Origin: DASTPP01 sp035762175
Lineage (GTDB): Bacteria > Myxococcota_A > Polyangia > Polyangiales > Polyangiaceae
Assembly (NCBI GenBank): GCA_035762175.1
Contig: DASTPP010000333.1
Location: 1-64,000 of the forward strand
DNA: 64,000 bases
Reading direction: 5' to 3'
A program made the translations under genes and the position numbers. This document shows, one piece after another, positions 50,001-59,037 of this stretch (its first letter is position 1; each line of letters opens with the position of its first letter). The notes below the pieces were generated by a model, which ran no database searches, was not told where the DNA came from, and was given only the letters and a program-made list of their open reading frames with translations.

Positions 50001-53000
50001 GCGCCTCGTCGAGGGCGCGCCGGTAGGCCTCGAGGGCCTCGGCCGGGTCCTCGAGCCGGTCGCGGTAGACGTCGCCGATGGCGCGCAGGCGCCCGGCCCG
50101 CTCGGCCGGCCCCTCGGCCCCCTCGACCTCGAGCCGCAGGTTGTCGAGCAGCTCGGGCCAGAGCGCCTCGGCCCGCAGCAGCCGGTCGAGCGAGCGCAGG
50201 ACGGGCTTGTCGCCGGGCCGCGCCTCGAGCGCCTCGCGCAGCACGTCGATCGCCTCGCGGCGGTTGCCGAGCCCGGCCTCGTAGTGCTCGGCCATGCGCA
50301 CGAGCAGGTCGTAGCGCCGGTCGCGCTCGCCCTCGGGCGTCAGCTCGACGCGCCGCCGGTAGAGGTCGACCGCGCGCGCGGCGTCGGCCCGCGCCTCGGC
50401 CAGGTCGAGCAGCGCGTCGACCGTCGGCAGGTGCGCCGGCTCGAGCTCGAGGGCGCGCTCGAGGGCCGCCAGCGCCCCCTCGTCGTCGCCCAGCATGTCG
50501 CGCTTGGCCCCGCCGACGCGCCGCCAGATGGCCGCCCGCTCGGGGTCGCCGGTGACGAGCTCGGCCTCGGCCGAGAGCACGCGCACGTACGAGGGCCAGT
50601 CGCCGAGCAGGAGCGCGAGCCCGTCCATCGCCTCGAGCGGCTCGAGCGCCGTCTCGTCGACCGCCCAGAGCCGGGCGTAGGCGTCGAGGGCGAGGCGCGG
50701 GTCGTCGCGCCGCTCGTCGTGCACCCGCGCGAGCGCCTCGAGCAGGTCGCGCCGCGCGGGGCCCTCGGTGTTGGCGGCCGCGCGCTCGTAGGCGCCGGCG
50801 AGCTCGTCCCAGGCCGAGACGGCCTCGGCGAGCCGGTCGAGCTCGGCGCGCACCTCGCCGTCCTCGGGGTCGAGGGCGAAGGCCTCGCGCACCGCCTCGA
50901 AGGCCCGGCGCTTGTCGCCCGCGCGCTCCTCGAAGAGGCGCGCGTCCTCGCGGTAGATGGCGACGCGCTCGCCCGGGTCGGTCGCGAGCGTCAGGCGCTG
51001 CCGGTTCAGGCGCACCAGGTCGTTCCAGTCGTCGGCGCGCTCGTAGAGCGGGCGCAAGATGTCGACGACGCGCGCCTTCTGGGCCTCGTCGCCCGTCAGC
51101 GACTCGAGCTCGGCGATCGCCTCGCGGTGCCAGGGCTGCTCGGTGACGATCGCCTCGAGCTGGTCGACCGCCGCCGCCACGTCGCCGAGCTCGCCCCGCT
51201 GCAGGCGGGCGAGCTCGAGCCGCAGGGCGCTGCGCGCGTCGGCGCCCTCGGCGACGTCGATGCGGTGCGCGAAGAGGTCGGCGAGCTCGCGGAAGCGCCC
51301 GGCCGCGCGGTGCAGCCGCGTCAGCGCCTCGAGCGAGCGCGCGTCGCGGTCGTCGACGTCGAGCGCGGCGCGGTACGCCTCGGCGGCGCGCCCCGGCTCG
51401 TTCAGGTCGTTCTCTTCGAGCCCCGCGATCGCGTGCAGCAGCGCGAGCCGCTCGGCCGGCTCGGTGCGGTGCTCGAGCGCGGCGCGGTAGAGCTCGACGC
51501 GCTCGGCCGGCCGCCCCGCCTTCACCAGCAGCCCGTCGATGGCCTCGAAGAGCGGGCGCGAGTCGGGCTCGAAGGCGAGCGCGCGCCGGTAGAAGGTGAG
51601 CGCGCGCTCGACGTCGCCGAGCTGCGCGTAGATCTCGCCCGTGCGCCGCGCCAGCCGCGCCGTCGCCGGCTCGTCGGTCTCGACCGCGGCGAGCCCCGCG
51701 GCGTACACCTCGGCGAGGCGGGCCTCGGCGCCGGCGACGCGGGCGAGCCGCTCGAGCTCGGCCCAGTTGTCCTCGTCGGTGATCGACTCTTGGAAGAGCT
51801 GGGCGACCACCTCGAGCGCGGCGCGGTAGTCTTCGCGCTGCTCCTCGTGCAGCGCCGCCAGCCGGCGCATCAGGCCGCGGCGCTCCTCCGGGTCGCCGCT
51901 GGCCCCGAGGCGGGCCTCGAGCGTGACGCGCACGCGCGCCCAGTCCGAGCGGCGCAGGTACACCGGCTCGAGCATGGCGGCCGCGCGGGCGCGGTCGTCC
52001 GGGTCCTCGGCGCCGTCGAGCAGCTGCTCGAGCGAGCCGACGGCGCCCGCGTGCTCGGGGTCGAGCGAGAGCGCGGCCTCGAGCCGGTCGAAGGCGCGCG
52101 GCAGGTCGCGCAGCCGCCCGCGGGCGACGTCGGCGAGCTTGACGTGCAGGTCCGCCTCGTCGTCGGGGTGCTCGGCCACCTGCCGCTCGTAGAGCGAGAC
52201 CAGGTCTTCGTCGCGCCCCGCGTCGGCGTAGAGCTGCTCGAGGGCCTTGACCGCCGGCGGGTCGAGCCCGAGGTCGAGCACGGCCTCGTAGGCGGCGATG
52301 GCCGCCGCCCGGTCGTCGAGCACGTCGCGGTTGAGCCGCGCCTGCCGGTAGTAGAGCTCGCGCCGCTCGCCGTCGCTCGCGGCGTGCTCGACGCGCCGCG
52401 CGAGCACGTCGAGCAGGGCCGCGTGGTCCTCGGTCTGCTGGTAGATCGCCTCGAGCGCCGTCAGCGCCGGCCGGCTGTCGGGGCGCAGGTCGAGCGCCCG
52501 CTTGTACCAGGCGCGCGCCAGCTCGACGTCGCCGAGCTTGCCGCGCGCGAGCTCGGCGACGCGCAGCGTGACCTCGAGCGAGAGCGCCTCGTCGAGCACG
52601 TCGGTCGCCACGCCCTCGAGCACCCGCACCAGGTCGCGGTGCCGGCCCGTCGCGTCGGCGAGCCGCTCGAGCCGCGCGAGCCAGTCGGGCAGCGACGGGT
52701 CGGCGAGCGCCTCGCGCGCCGCGCGCGCCGTGTAGTCGAAGGCGCGGCGGGGGTCGGCCAGCGGCCCCTCGCCGAGCGCCGCCGCGCGCGCGAGCGCCCG
52801 CAGCCGCTCGGCCGGCAGCTCGGCCGCCTCCGCCTCGATGTCGAGCGTGCGCAAGAGCTTCTCGTGGTCGGCGTCCGCCTCGTAGAGCGGGCGCAGCGTC
52901 TCGGCCGCCTCGCGCCGCGCGTCGGGCGCGTCGAGCAGCGCCTCGAGCGCCTCGCGGCTCGCGTCGTCGGACGGGTCGAGCAAGAGCGCCTGGCGGTAGG

Positions 53001-56000
53001 CGTCGAGCGCCCCCGCGGTGTCGCCGAGCCGCAGCCGCCGCACGTCGCCGAGGCGCACGAGCAGCGCGCTCCGGTCGGACGGCTCGTCGGCCAGGGCGAG
53101 CTCGTTCTCGAGCACCCCGCCGAGGTCGGCCCAGGCCCCGAGCCGCTCGTAGAGCGAGGCGAGCGCCCCGAGCGACTCGCGGTCGGGGCCGAAGTCCTCG
53201 ACCACCGTCCGCCACACGTTCACCGCCTCGGCCGGCTCGTCGAGCCGCCCCGCGAGCGTGCGCGCCGCCTTGACCAGCAGCCGCCGCCGCTCGGCCGGGT
53301 CGGCCAGCACCTGCTCCCGCGCGCGCGCCACCTCGACCAGCGACCGCCACTCGCCCTGCCGCTCGTAGAGCCGCTCGAGCGCCGCGAGCGCCTGCTCGTC
53401 GGCGGGGTCTTCTTCGAGGCGCGAGCGCCAGGCCTCGGTCGCCCCCGGCGGGTCGTCGAGCACCGTCTCGTAGAGCTCGCCGAGCCGCGCCCAGAGCTCG
53501 CGCCGCGCCTGCGGCTCGACCTCGAGCGAGACCTCGAGCTTCAAGATCGCCGCGAGGTCGAGGTGCCGCCCCGACGAGGCGTACATGCGCCCGAGCGCCC
53601 GCGCCGCCGGCAGCACCAGCTCGGGGCTGTCCTCGCGGTGCAGGTCGACCACGCGCCGGTAGACCGCCTCGGCGCGCTCGCGCTCGCCGGCGTCGTCCTC
53701 GTAGAGCCGCGCCACCTCCATCAAGATGAGCGCGCGCGTCTCGCGCGCCTCGGCGAGCTCGGCCGCCCGCAAGAGCACCTCGGCGACGCGCCCGTGCGCG
53801 CCGAGCCGGTTGCCCACCTCGGCCAGCCGCGCCCGCGACGCCTCGTCCGACGGGTCGAGCGGCACGAGCTGCGAGAGCGCCTCGAGCGTGCCCCGGTCGT
53901 CCTGCAGCCGCGCGTCGCGCAGCCGCGCGATGCGCCGCAAGAGCTCGCGCCGCAGGTCGTCGTTGTTGGCCGTGTCGAGGCGCACCTCGAGCACCCGCAC
54001 CAGCCGGCGCGGGTCGTCGAGCGCCTCGTAGACCGCCTCGAGCACCTCGGCCGCCCGCGGCCGCACCGAGCCGACGTCGAGCAGCCGCTCGAGCAGCGCC
54101 CGCGCGTCGGCGTCCTCCGGGTCGCCGCGCACCACGTCTTCGAGGTGCACGAGCGAAAGCGGCGGCTCGTGCAGCTCTTCGAGGTAGATGCGCCCGAGCC
54201 GCACCTTCAGCTCGCGCGCGTCGTCCGGCGCGGCCGCGAGCCGGCGGTCGAGCAGGGCCGCGAGCTCGCGCGGGCGGTTGTGCGCCTGGTAGAGCGCGTC
54301 GAGCGAGCGCAGCGCGCGCTCGTGGTACGGGTCGACCCGCAAGATGCGCTCGTAGTGCGCGATCGCGCGCTCCCAGTCGCCCGTGATCTCTTCGCAGACG
54401 AGCGCGACCTCGCCGTAGAGCTCGACCCGCCGCGCCTCGTCCGGCGTCGCCGCCGCGACCCGCTCGTAGAGCTCTTCGAGCCGCGCCCAGCGCTCGGTCG
54501 ACGTCAGGATCTGCTTGAGCCGCACGAAGGCGCGCTCGTTGGTCGGGTCGCGCCCGAGCACCCGCTCGAGGTAGGGGATGGCCCCCTCCGGGTCGCCGAG
54601 CTCGTCGTCGTGCAGGCGCGCCGCCCGCTCGCAGAGCTCGATCTCGGCCTCGGGCGAGAAGGCCCCGGCCGAGAGCGCCTCCTTGAAGGCGTCGGCCAGG
54701 TCGGTCGGCCGGCCCGACGCGGTCGCGAGGGCGCCGGCGCGGTCCCACAGGGGCATCTCGGCCGGCGCCTCGCGCAGCGCGCGCAGGACGTCGTCGAGCG
54801 CGGTGCCCGGCGCGTTCAGCTTCTTCTCGTGCACGTCGGCGAGCACGCCGTAGAGCGCCACGCGCTCGGACGGGTCTTGCGTCGCCTCGAGCAGCACGCC
54901 GAGCGCCTGCGCCTCGCGCCGCGCGTCGCCCATCTGCTCGTACTCCTGCTGCAGCACCGCCGCCGCGCTCGCGCGCGTCACCGGCGTGTGCACCAGCCGC
55001 TCGAGCAGCGCGATGGCGCGCGGGTCGTGGTCGATCAGGTTGAGCGTGCGCCCCGCGGCCTCGAGGGCCTCGACCGGCTTGCGCAGCCGCTCGAGGTAGA
55101 GCGTCGCGAGCTCGAGCTCGCGCTCGGCCCGCTCGGCCCCCTCGGCCAGGTCGCGCCGCCGCGCGACGATCTCGACCGCGCCGGCCGCGTCGCCCGAGGC
55201 GAGCAAGAGCTGCGGCAGCGCCTCGAGCGCGGTCGGGTCGGACGGGTCGGCCTCGAGGGTGCGGCGGTACAGGTCGACCGCGCGCTCGGGCTCGCCGAAG
55301 GCGTCGCGCTCGAGCGCCGCCCACTCGTTGAAGATCGCCGCCCGCTCGGCGCCGCCCGGCGCGTGCCGGGCGCGCCAGTCGAAGAGCCAGCGCAGGTCGT
55401 CGCGGCGGCCCGTCGCGCGCAGGATCCGGTCGAGCGTCGCGAGCACCGCGAGGTCGTCCGGGTCTTGCTCGGCGAGGCCCTTGTAGAGCGCGACGGCGCG
55501 GTCGAAGTCGCTCCGCTCGTCGGCGTAGACCTCGGCCAGCCGCCGCTCGAGCGCCCGGCGCGCCGCCGGGTCGAGCGCCCCGGCGTCGCGCTCGAGGCGC
55601 CCGCCCACCGCCTCGACGAACTCGTCCCACGAGCCGGCCGCGCGCGAGACGCGCTCGAGCAGCGCGAGCGCGCCCTCGGCGTCGGGGTCGAGCTCGTAGG
55701 CCTTGCGCGCGTGCCCGAGCGCGCCCGCCCGGTCCTGCAGGCGCTGGCCCAGCACCTCGGCCAGCTTGCGGTGCAGCCCGACGCGCTCGGCGGCGCCCGC
55801 GGCGTGCCCGAGCAAGATCTCGTAGAGCGCCGGCAGCCGCGCCCAGCGCTCTTCTTTCTCGTAGATCGGCACGAGCGCCCGCGCCGCGCGCGCGTCGTCG
55901 GGCCGCACCGAGAGCACCCGCTCGTAGGCCCGGAACGCGCGCTCCGGCTGGCCGATGCGCTCTTCGTAGACGCGCGCCGCCCGCAGCGCGTAGCTCACCT

Positions 56001-58227
56001 TGCGCTCCGGGTCGCCCCCCCGGTCGGCCGCCCCCGAGAGCACCTCGGCGAGCCCCTCCCAGTCGTTCTGCGAGGCGTAGAGCTCTTCGAGGCCCTCGAG
56101 GTCGTTCGCCCCGAGGTACGCGTCGCGCAAGACCCGCAGCGCCTTGGCGTGGCCCGGGCTGAGCATCAGCACCCGGCGCCAGGCCCGCGTCGCCCCCTCG
56201 TGGTCGGCGAGCCGGTCGGAGTAGACCGAGCCGAGCCGCTGCAGCATCGTCAGCCGCGTCGGCACGTCGGCCGCCGCCTCGACCCGCATCTCGAGCACCT
56301 CGGCCACGGTCCGGAAGTCGCGCTCGCGCTCGGCCTGCTTCTCGAGCGCGTCGAGCACCCCCGGCGCCTCGACGTCGCCCGCGAGCGCCTCTTTGTACAG
56401 CTTGATCGCGTCCGAGCCCCGGTCGAGGCGCTCGGCCGCCAGGCGCGCCATCTCGACGAGCAGCTGCACGCGCTCGGCCCCCTGCTTGCCCTCGAGCTCG
56501 CGCTCGGAGAGCGCGAAGAGCTGCGCCCAGGCGCGCCGCTTGGTGTAGAGCTCGCGCAGCTTCGCGCGCGCCTCCTGGTCGCCCGGCTCGACGCGCAGGA
56601 CGGCCTCGTAGGCGTCGATCGCGTTCGGCACGTTCGAGAACTGCTCGAGCCAGCGCCGCGCCGAGGCCCGGTAGAGCGCCACCTTCTCGGCCGGGTCCTC
56701 GGTCAGGTCGGCCAGGCGCTGCTGGTAGATGAGCAGGTCGCGCCAGCGCGAGAGCGACTCGAGCAGGCGCACGAGGTCGCGCACCGCCCCGGCGTCGGCC
56801 TCGTCGAGCTGCGCGATCTGGGTGAGCGCCGCGACGAGCGCGGTGTCGCTCTTGACGTGCTGGCGGTACTCGTCGGCGAGCTCGCGCAGGACGGCGAGGC
56901 GGGCCGCGCGGTCGTCGGCGGGGGTGCGCTCGAGCTCCTGGCGCAGGACCTCGACGAGCGGGCCCCACGCCTCGGTCTGGCGGTAGAGGCGCTTGAGCGC
57001 GTCGCGCGCGCCCTTGTTCGCGGGGTCTTGCCGCAGGAGCGCCTTGTACTGCTCGATCGCCTTGGCGACGTTCGCCTCGCCCTCGGCGAGGCGGGCGATC
57101 TCTTGCGCGATCTCGGCCCGCGCGGGCCCGTCGGGCAGCGCGCGCTGCGCGTCGCCGAGCACGCCGAGCAGCCGGATGCGGTCGCCCTTCGCCGCGCACC
57201 ACTCGCGGAAGAACGCGAGCACGCCGGGGTGCGAAGGCTCGAGCTTGCGCAGCCGCTCGAACCAGGGCTCGGCCGCCTCGGGCCGCCCGCGCGACTTCCA
57301 GTGCACCATCGCGATCTGCAGCACCAGGCCGGCCTCCTGGCCGACCGGCACGCCGCCCGAGCGCAGCTGGTCTTCGTAGAGCGCGACGAGGTAGTCCCAC
57401 TGGTCGCGCCCCGAGAAGAAGTCGGTCAGGTAGGCCATCGCCTCGGCGTGGCCGGGCGCGACGTCGAGCGCCCGCTCGTAGGCGGCCGCCGCCCGCTCGC
57501 CCGCGCCGAGCTGGCGCGCGAGCAGCCGCGCGAGGCGCAGCCACGCCCCGAGCTTCTCGTCGTTCGTCGGGGCCGCCTGCGCGACCTTCTCGAGCACCGC
57601 CGCCGCCTCGTCCCAGCGGCCCGCGCCGCGGTAGATGCGCTCGAGCAGCCGCGCGGCGCGCAGGTTCGTCGGGTCGAGGTCGAAGGCGACCTCGAGCCGC
57701 TCGGCCACCGCCGCGGCCCCCTTCTCGCCGAGGCCCCGGAAGGCGAGCTCGGCGGCGCGCGTGAGCAGCTCGCTGCGGCGCGAGGCGTCGTGCGCCGCGC
57801 TCGCCTCGGCCTGCGCCCGCTCGGACAGCTCGGACCAGCGCGCGCGCTCGTCCTCGAGCGCCTCTTTCGCCGCGCGCGCCGTCTCGTCGTCGGGGGCGAG
57901 CTCGAGCAGCCGCCCGTAGGCGTGCCGCGCCCGCTCGTCGTCGAGCAGCTCGTCGGTGTAGACGCGGCCGAGCTCGGCCCAGAGCGCCAAGTTCTGCGCC
58001 CGCTGCGGCCACGCGGCCGCCTCGAGCTCGAGCAGCCGCGCGACCGCCGCCCACTCGCCGCGCCGCGCCTGCGCGCGCCGCGCCGCCTCGAAGAGCCCGA
58101 GCGTCTCGGCGCCGTCCATGCCGCCGCCGGGCGAGGTGAGAGCGTCTTCGAGCTCGGTCCACGCGCTTTCGCGCTCGGGGTCGTCTTGCAGCTGGCCGAG
58201 GGCCGTTCGGATCGCCGTGGCTCTCAT
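47011..58227 (-). CDS. giant tetratricopeptide-repeat protein (AgmK/GltI-like)
   Basis: This 3738-residue protein is built almost entirely of helix-pair repeats of the TPR/HAT type, with a ladder of phrases such as AYEAVLRVEPGDQEARAKLRELY and ALERLYERQGEWRSLVEVARA. No signal peptide or membrane helix is seen, so it is predicted to be cytoplasmic. The ATG at 58227 has GGAG 8 nt upstream. The only comparably huge TPR protein I know in myxobacteria is AgmK/GltI of the M. xanthus gliding cluster, so an assembly or scaffold role in motility is plausible, but no gltJ is adjacent. Instead the downstream genes encode an acyltransferase, a sulfatase and a reductase. The opposite strand is also open across the gene; this is a composition effect. 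Confidence 0.85.
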   Translation of the reverse strand: MRATAIRTALGQLQDDPERESAWTELEDALTSPGGGMDGAETLGLFEAARRAQARRGEWAAVARLLELEAAAWPQRAQNLALWAELGRVYTDELLDDERARHAYGRLLELAPDDETARAAKEALEDERARWSELSERAQAEASAAHDASRRSELLTRAAELAFRGLGEKGAAAVAERLEVAFDLDPTNLRAARLLERIYRGAGRWDEAAAVLEKVAQAAPTNDEKLGAWLRLARLLARQLGAGERAAAAYERALDVAPGHAEAMAYLTDFFSGRDQWDYLVALYEDQLRSGGVPVGQEAGLVLQIAMVHWKSRGRPEAAEPWFERLRKLEPSHPGVLAFFREWCAAKGDRIRLLGVLGDAQRALPDGPARAEIAQEIARLAEGEANVAKAIEQYKALLRQDPANKGARDALKRLYRQTEAWGPLVEVLRQELERTPADDRAARLAVLRELADEYRQHVKSDTALVAALTQIAQLDEADAGAVRDLVRLLESLSRWRDLLIYQQRLADLTEDPAEKVALYRASARRWLEQFSNVPNAIDAYEAVLRVEPGDQEARAKLRELYTKRRAWAQLFALSERELEGKQGAERVQLLVEMARLAAERLDRGSDAIKLYKEALAGDVEAPGVLDALEKQAERERDFRTVAEVLEMRVEAAADVPTRLTMLQRLGSVYSDRLADHEGATRAWRRVLMLSPGHAKALRVLRDAYLGANDLEGLEELYASQNDWEGLAEVLSGAADRGGDPERKVSYALRAARVYEERIGQPERAFRAYERVLSVRPDDARAARALVPIYEKEERWARLPALYEILLGHAAGAAERVGLHRKLAEVLGQRLQDRAGALGHARKAYELDPDAEGALALLERVSRAAGSWDEFVEAVGGRLERDAGALDPAARRALERRLAEVYADERSDFDRAVALYKGLAEQDPDDLAVLATLDRILRATGRRDDLRWLFDWRARHAPGGAERAAIFNEWAALERDAFGEPERAVDLYRRTLEADPSDPTALEALPQLLLASGDAAGAVEIVARRRDLAEGAERAERELELATLYLERLRKPVEALEAAGRTLNLIDHDPRAIALLERLVHTPVTRASAAAVLQQEYEQMGDARREAQALGVLLEATQDPSERVALYGVLADVHEKKLNAPGTALDDVLRALREAPAEMPLWDRAGALATASGRPTDLADAFKEALSAGAFSPEAEIELCERAARLHDDELGDPEGAIPYLERVLGRDPTNERAFVRLKQILTSTERWARLEELYERVAAATPDEARRVELYGEVALVCEEITGDWERAIAHYERILRVDPYHERALRSLDALYQAHNRPRELAALLDRRLAAAPDDARELKVRLGRIYLEELHEPPLSLVHLEDVVRGDPEDADARALLERLLDVGSVRPRAAEVLEAVYEALDDPRRLVRVLEVRLDTANNDDLRRELLRRIARLRDARLQDDRGTLEALSQLVPLDPSDEASRARLAEVGNRLGAHGRVAEVLLRAAELAEARETRALILMEVARLYEDDAGERERAEAVYRRVVDLHREDSPELVLPAARALGRMYASSGRHLDLAAILKLEVSLEVEPQARRELWARLGELYETVLDDPPGATEAWRSRLEEDPADEQALAALERLYERQGEWRSLVEVARAREQVLADPAERRRLLVKAARTLAGRLDEPAEAVNVWRTVVEDFGPDRESLGALASLYERLGAWADLGGVLENELALADEPSDRSALLVRLGDVRRLRLGDTAGALDAYRQALLLDPSDDASREALEALLDAPDARREAAETLRPLYEADADHEKLLRTLDIEAEAAELPAERLRALARAAALGEGPLADPRRAFDYTARAAREALADPSLPDWLARLERLADATGRHRDLVRVLEGVATDVLDEALSLEVTLRVAELARGKLGDVELARAWYKRALDLRPDSRPALTALEAIYQQTEDHAALLDVLARRVEHAASDGERRELYYRQARLNRDVLDDRAAAIAAYEAVLDLGLDPPAVKALEQLYADAGRDEDLVSLYERQVAEHPDDEADLHVKLADVARGRLRDLPRAFDRLEAALSLDPEHAGAVGSLEQLLDGAEDPDDRARAAAMLEPVYLRRSDWARVRVTLEARLGASGDPEERRGLMRRLAALHEEQREDYRAALEVVAQLFQESITDEDNWAELERLARVAGAEARLAEVYAAGLAAVETDEPATARLARRTGEIYAQLGDVERALTFYRRALAFEPDSRPLFEAIDGLLVKAGRPAERVELYRAALEHRTEPAERLALLHAIAGLEENDLNEPGRAAEAYRAALDVDDRDARSLEALTRLHRAAGRFRELADLFAHRIDVAEGADARSALRLELARLQRGELGDVAAAVDQLEAIVTEQPWHREAIAELESLTGDEAQKARVVDILRPLYERADDWNDLVRLNRQRLTLATDPGERVAIYREDARLFEERAGDKRRAFEAVREAFALDPEDGEVRAELDRLAEAVSAWDELAGAYERAAANTEGPARRDLLEALARVHDERRDDPRLALDAYARLWAVDETALEPLEAMDGLALLLGDWPSYVRVLSAEAELVTGDPERAAIWRRVGGAKRDMLGDDEGALAALERALELEPAHLPTVDALLDLAEARADAARAVDLYRRRVELTPEGERDRRYDLLVRMAEHYEAGLGNRREAIDVLREALEARPGDKPVLRSLDRLLRAEALWPELLDNLRLEVEGAEGPAERAGRLRAIGDVYRDRLEDPAEALEAYRRALDEAPGDDETLSAVRAIGEAREELRMAAVDVLEPVLRSSGRWDELAAALEMRLRAQDEPAERARTLRALAAVEELNRGRPPAALDALLRAMAETPDDPELHAEVERLAYLSEGFARYGEALEALARAALDPFVTKDLYARLGRVAEEKLADEPRAIAAYRSALEQGGDSPELLAALDRLYERAGERRALADVLERRVGLEDDPRARAELLFRLAEVQANAFNDGPAALATLRECLAAWPEHPRACDSLEALLSRGDLFDEVAETLEESYRARDEHARLVALLERRVTRAPTSHERVRLRLDLARVLEERTKDPKRAQAVLEQALGDEVADPDVLAELERLAQINGDVASAARALEAAIGEADDLTPDVARDLYRRLAGWYKDQVGDAAAAERAYENAFAKDPEALDVLQALEGLRRAPGRERALVDTLRQRARLETDLERKRELLREAKQIAESPPVNDPQAAEACLRQLLDENEADRWALNELVALRERAGDWAEATSLLLRLAEYEPDGALASRLKLRAARARREQLGDVAGATALYEELLEADPDDAESAAALRELYRASGQSRKLAQLLDRLIGQATSPPARTALRLELAQLQARALDAPDDAIDTLRAVLDEEPGQPEAVVRLSELYEQADRDHDLAELLEAQLSLAAERGDLAAETTYQVRLGELYESSLDDRAKAVATYEAVLARDPSHRGALHAVARLYEARNDDERAVAALGRLLDLEHGDKLVDVALRLAEAHGRKPSPEGDRAAVAALERAFAEDPSRPDVRSKLRTLHERLENWGRLAELLEREADAAPEPAQKVALLRQAAALYGERQRDPAAAAALLERASSLAPDDRELLFALCDAYAATGRGREAARALEKVVASYGGKRSKELASVHHRLANAYAAEGERDKALAELDSAYKIDPSSVPILKDLGELASSMGDLERAQKTYRALLLQKLDAQAPITKAEVFFHLGEILHRQGDKPKAILMLERAVETDAKMAKARELLAELKG

Positions 58228-58441
58228 CGACGAAACTCCGCTGAAAAGGGGAGCAACAACCGGGGTGCGGGGGCGGGGGCGCCTGTCGGAGGCGGCGGGA
58301 CGGCGGCCGCGGCCCTTCGGCGTCCTCGGGTTACGCGTTGAGCTATCAGGGATCCGGCCCCAGCAAAAGCGCGATGTTCGTGCCAGCCCGCCCGCCCGAA
58401 GGGGGCTGCAACGGGGCCGGCCCGGCGCTACAACGGCGGAA
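58228..58441. other. divergent promoter region
   Basis: This 214-bp gap lies between the giant TPR gene (minus) and a lipoprotein gene (plus). Its middle (58330-58380) is poorer in GC, with TTGAGCTATCAGGGATCC on the plus strand and GATAGCTCAA on the minus strand. Either could hold weak promoter elements, but spacing does not allow a firm call. Confidence 0.3.
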
Positions 58442-58927
58442 GTGAACGCCCGAGCCCCCGCCCCGCCCCGGCGCGCCTTGCGCGCGGCCCTGCCTTTTGC
58501 TCTGCTCGCGCTCGCCCTCGTGCCCGCCTGCTCGCGCAGCGGCCAGGCCGGCGCCGGCGCCGGCGCCGCCCCCCCCCCGGGCGGCTCCTGCGGCCAGCGC
58601 CTCGTCGGCGGCTCGTGGCGCTTCGTCGGCTTCGTGCCCGACCGGCCCCTGCCCCCGCCAAACGCCCAAGAGCTCGCGCGCCTTCATGGCGCGGTGCGGC
58701 TGCGCTTCGACGGCAGCCGCGCCATCACCACCGGGCCCGGGCTCGAGCACATCGGCCCCTACCAAGTCTACGCCGACGACGGCGCCTCCTGCCGCATCTC
58801 CGCCCCCGACGATAGCGGCATCGTCACCGAGACGCACGTGCGCTTCCTCGACCCGAACCACATCGAGGTCGTCGACCAGCGCAGCGGCGTGCCCGGCCGC
58901 GCCACGCTCGAGCGCACCGGCCCCTGA
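58442..58927 (+). CDS. small lipoprotein of unknown function
   Basis: This 161-residue protein starts at a GTG. The signal peptide ends in the lipobox LVPA-C (Cys about 30), followed by a short Gly/Ala spacer. The mature domain of about 110 residues has a Cys pair (GGSCGQRL ... DGASCRIS) and beta-strand character (LVGGSWRFVGFVPDRPL; AVRLRFDGSRAITTGPG; HVRFLDPNHIEVVDQ). It reads like a small lipocalin- or META-like fold that measures or binds something at the membrane, but no family was recognised. It is 110 nt upstream of the M20 peptidase gene. Confidence 0.75.
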   Translation: MNARAPAPPRRALRAALPFALLALALVPACSRSGQAGAGAGAAPPPGGSCGQRLVGGSWRFVGFVPDRPLPPPNAQELARLHGAVRLRFDGSRAITTGPGLEHIGPYQVYADDGASCRISAPDDSGIVTETHVRFLDPNHIEVVDQRSGVPGRATLERTGP

Positions 58928-59037
58928 GGCGCGCCCCGAACCGAGGCCGGGGGTTTGGGCGCCCGCGCCGGCCGCCCCTGGCGTAAGATCGCCCTTTCCC
59001 CGACGACCCACCCCCCCTAGCGCCGGAGGCGAGCCTG

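Noticed and set aside
44270..58162. A single minus-strand frame of 4630 codons
   Set aside because: Only the part after about 46309 reads as a protein (the sulfatase). Upstream it is an out-of-frame reading of the acyltransferase and TPR genes.
46864..58341. An open frame of 3825 codons on the plus strand opposite the giant TPR gene
   Set aside because: Its translation is a shadow rich in Arg/Val/Leu/Glu made by GAG/CTC-type codons. The minus-strand frame has TPR periodicity, a ribosome-binding site and a proper start.
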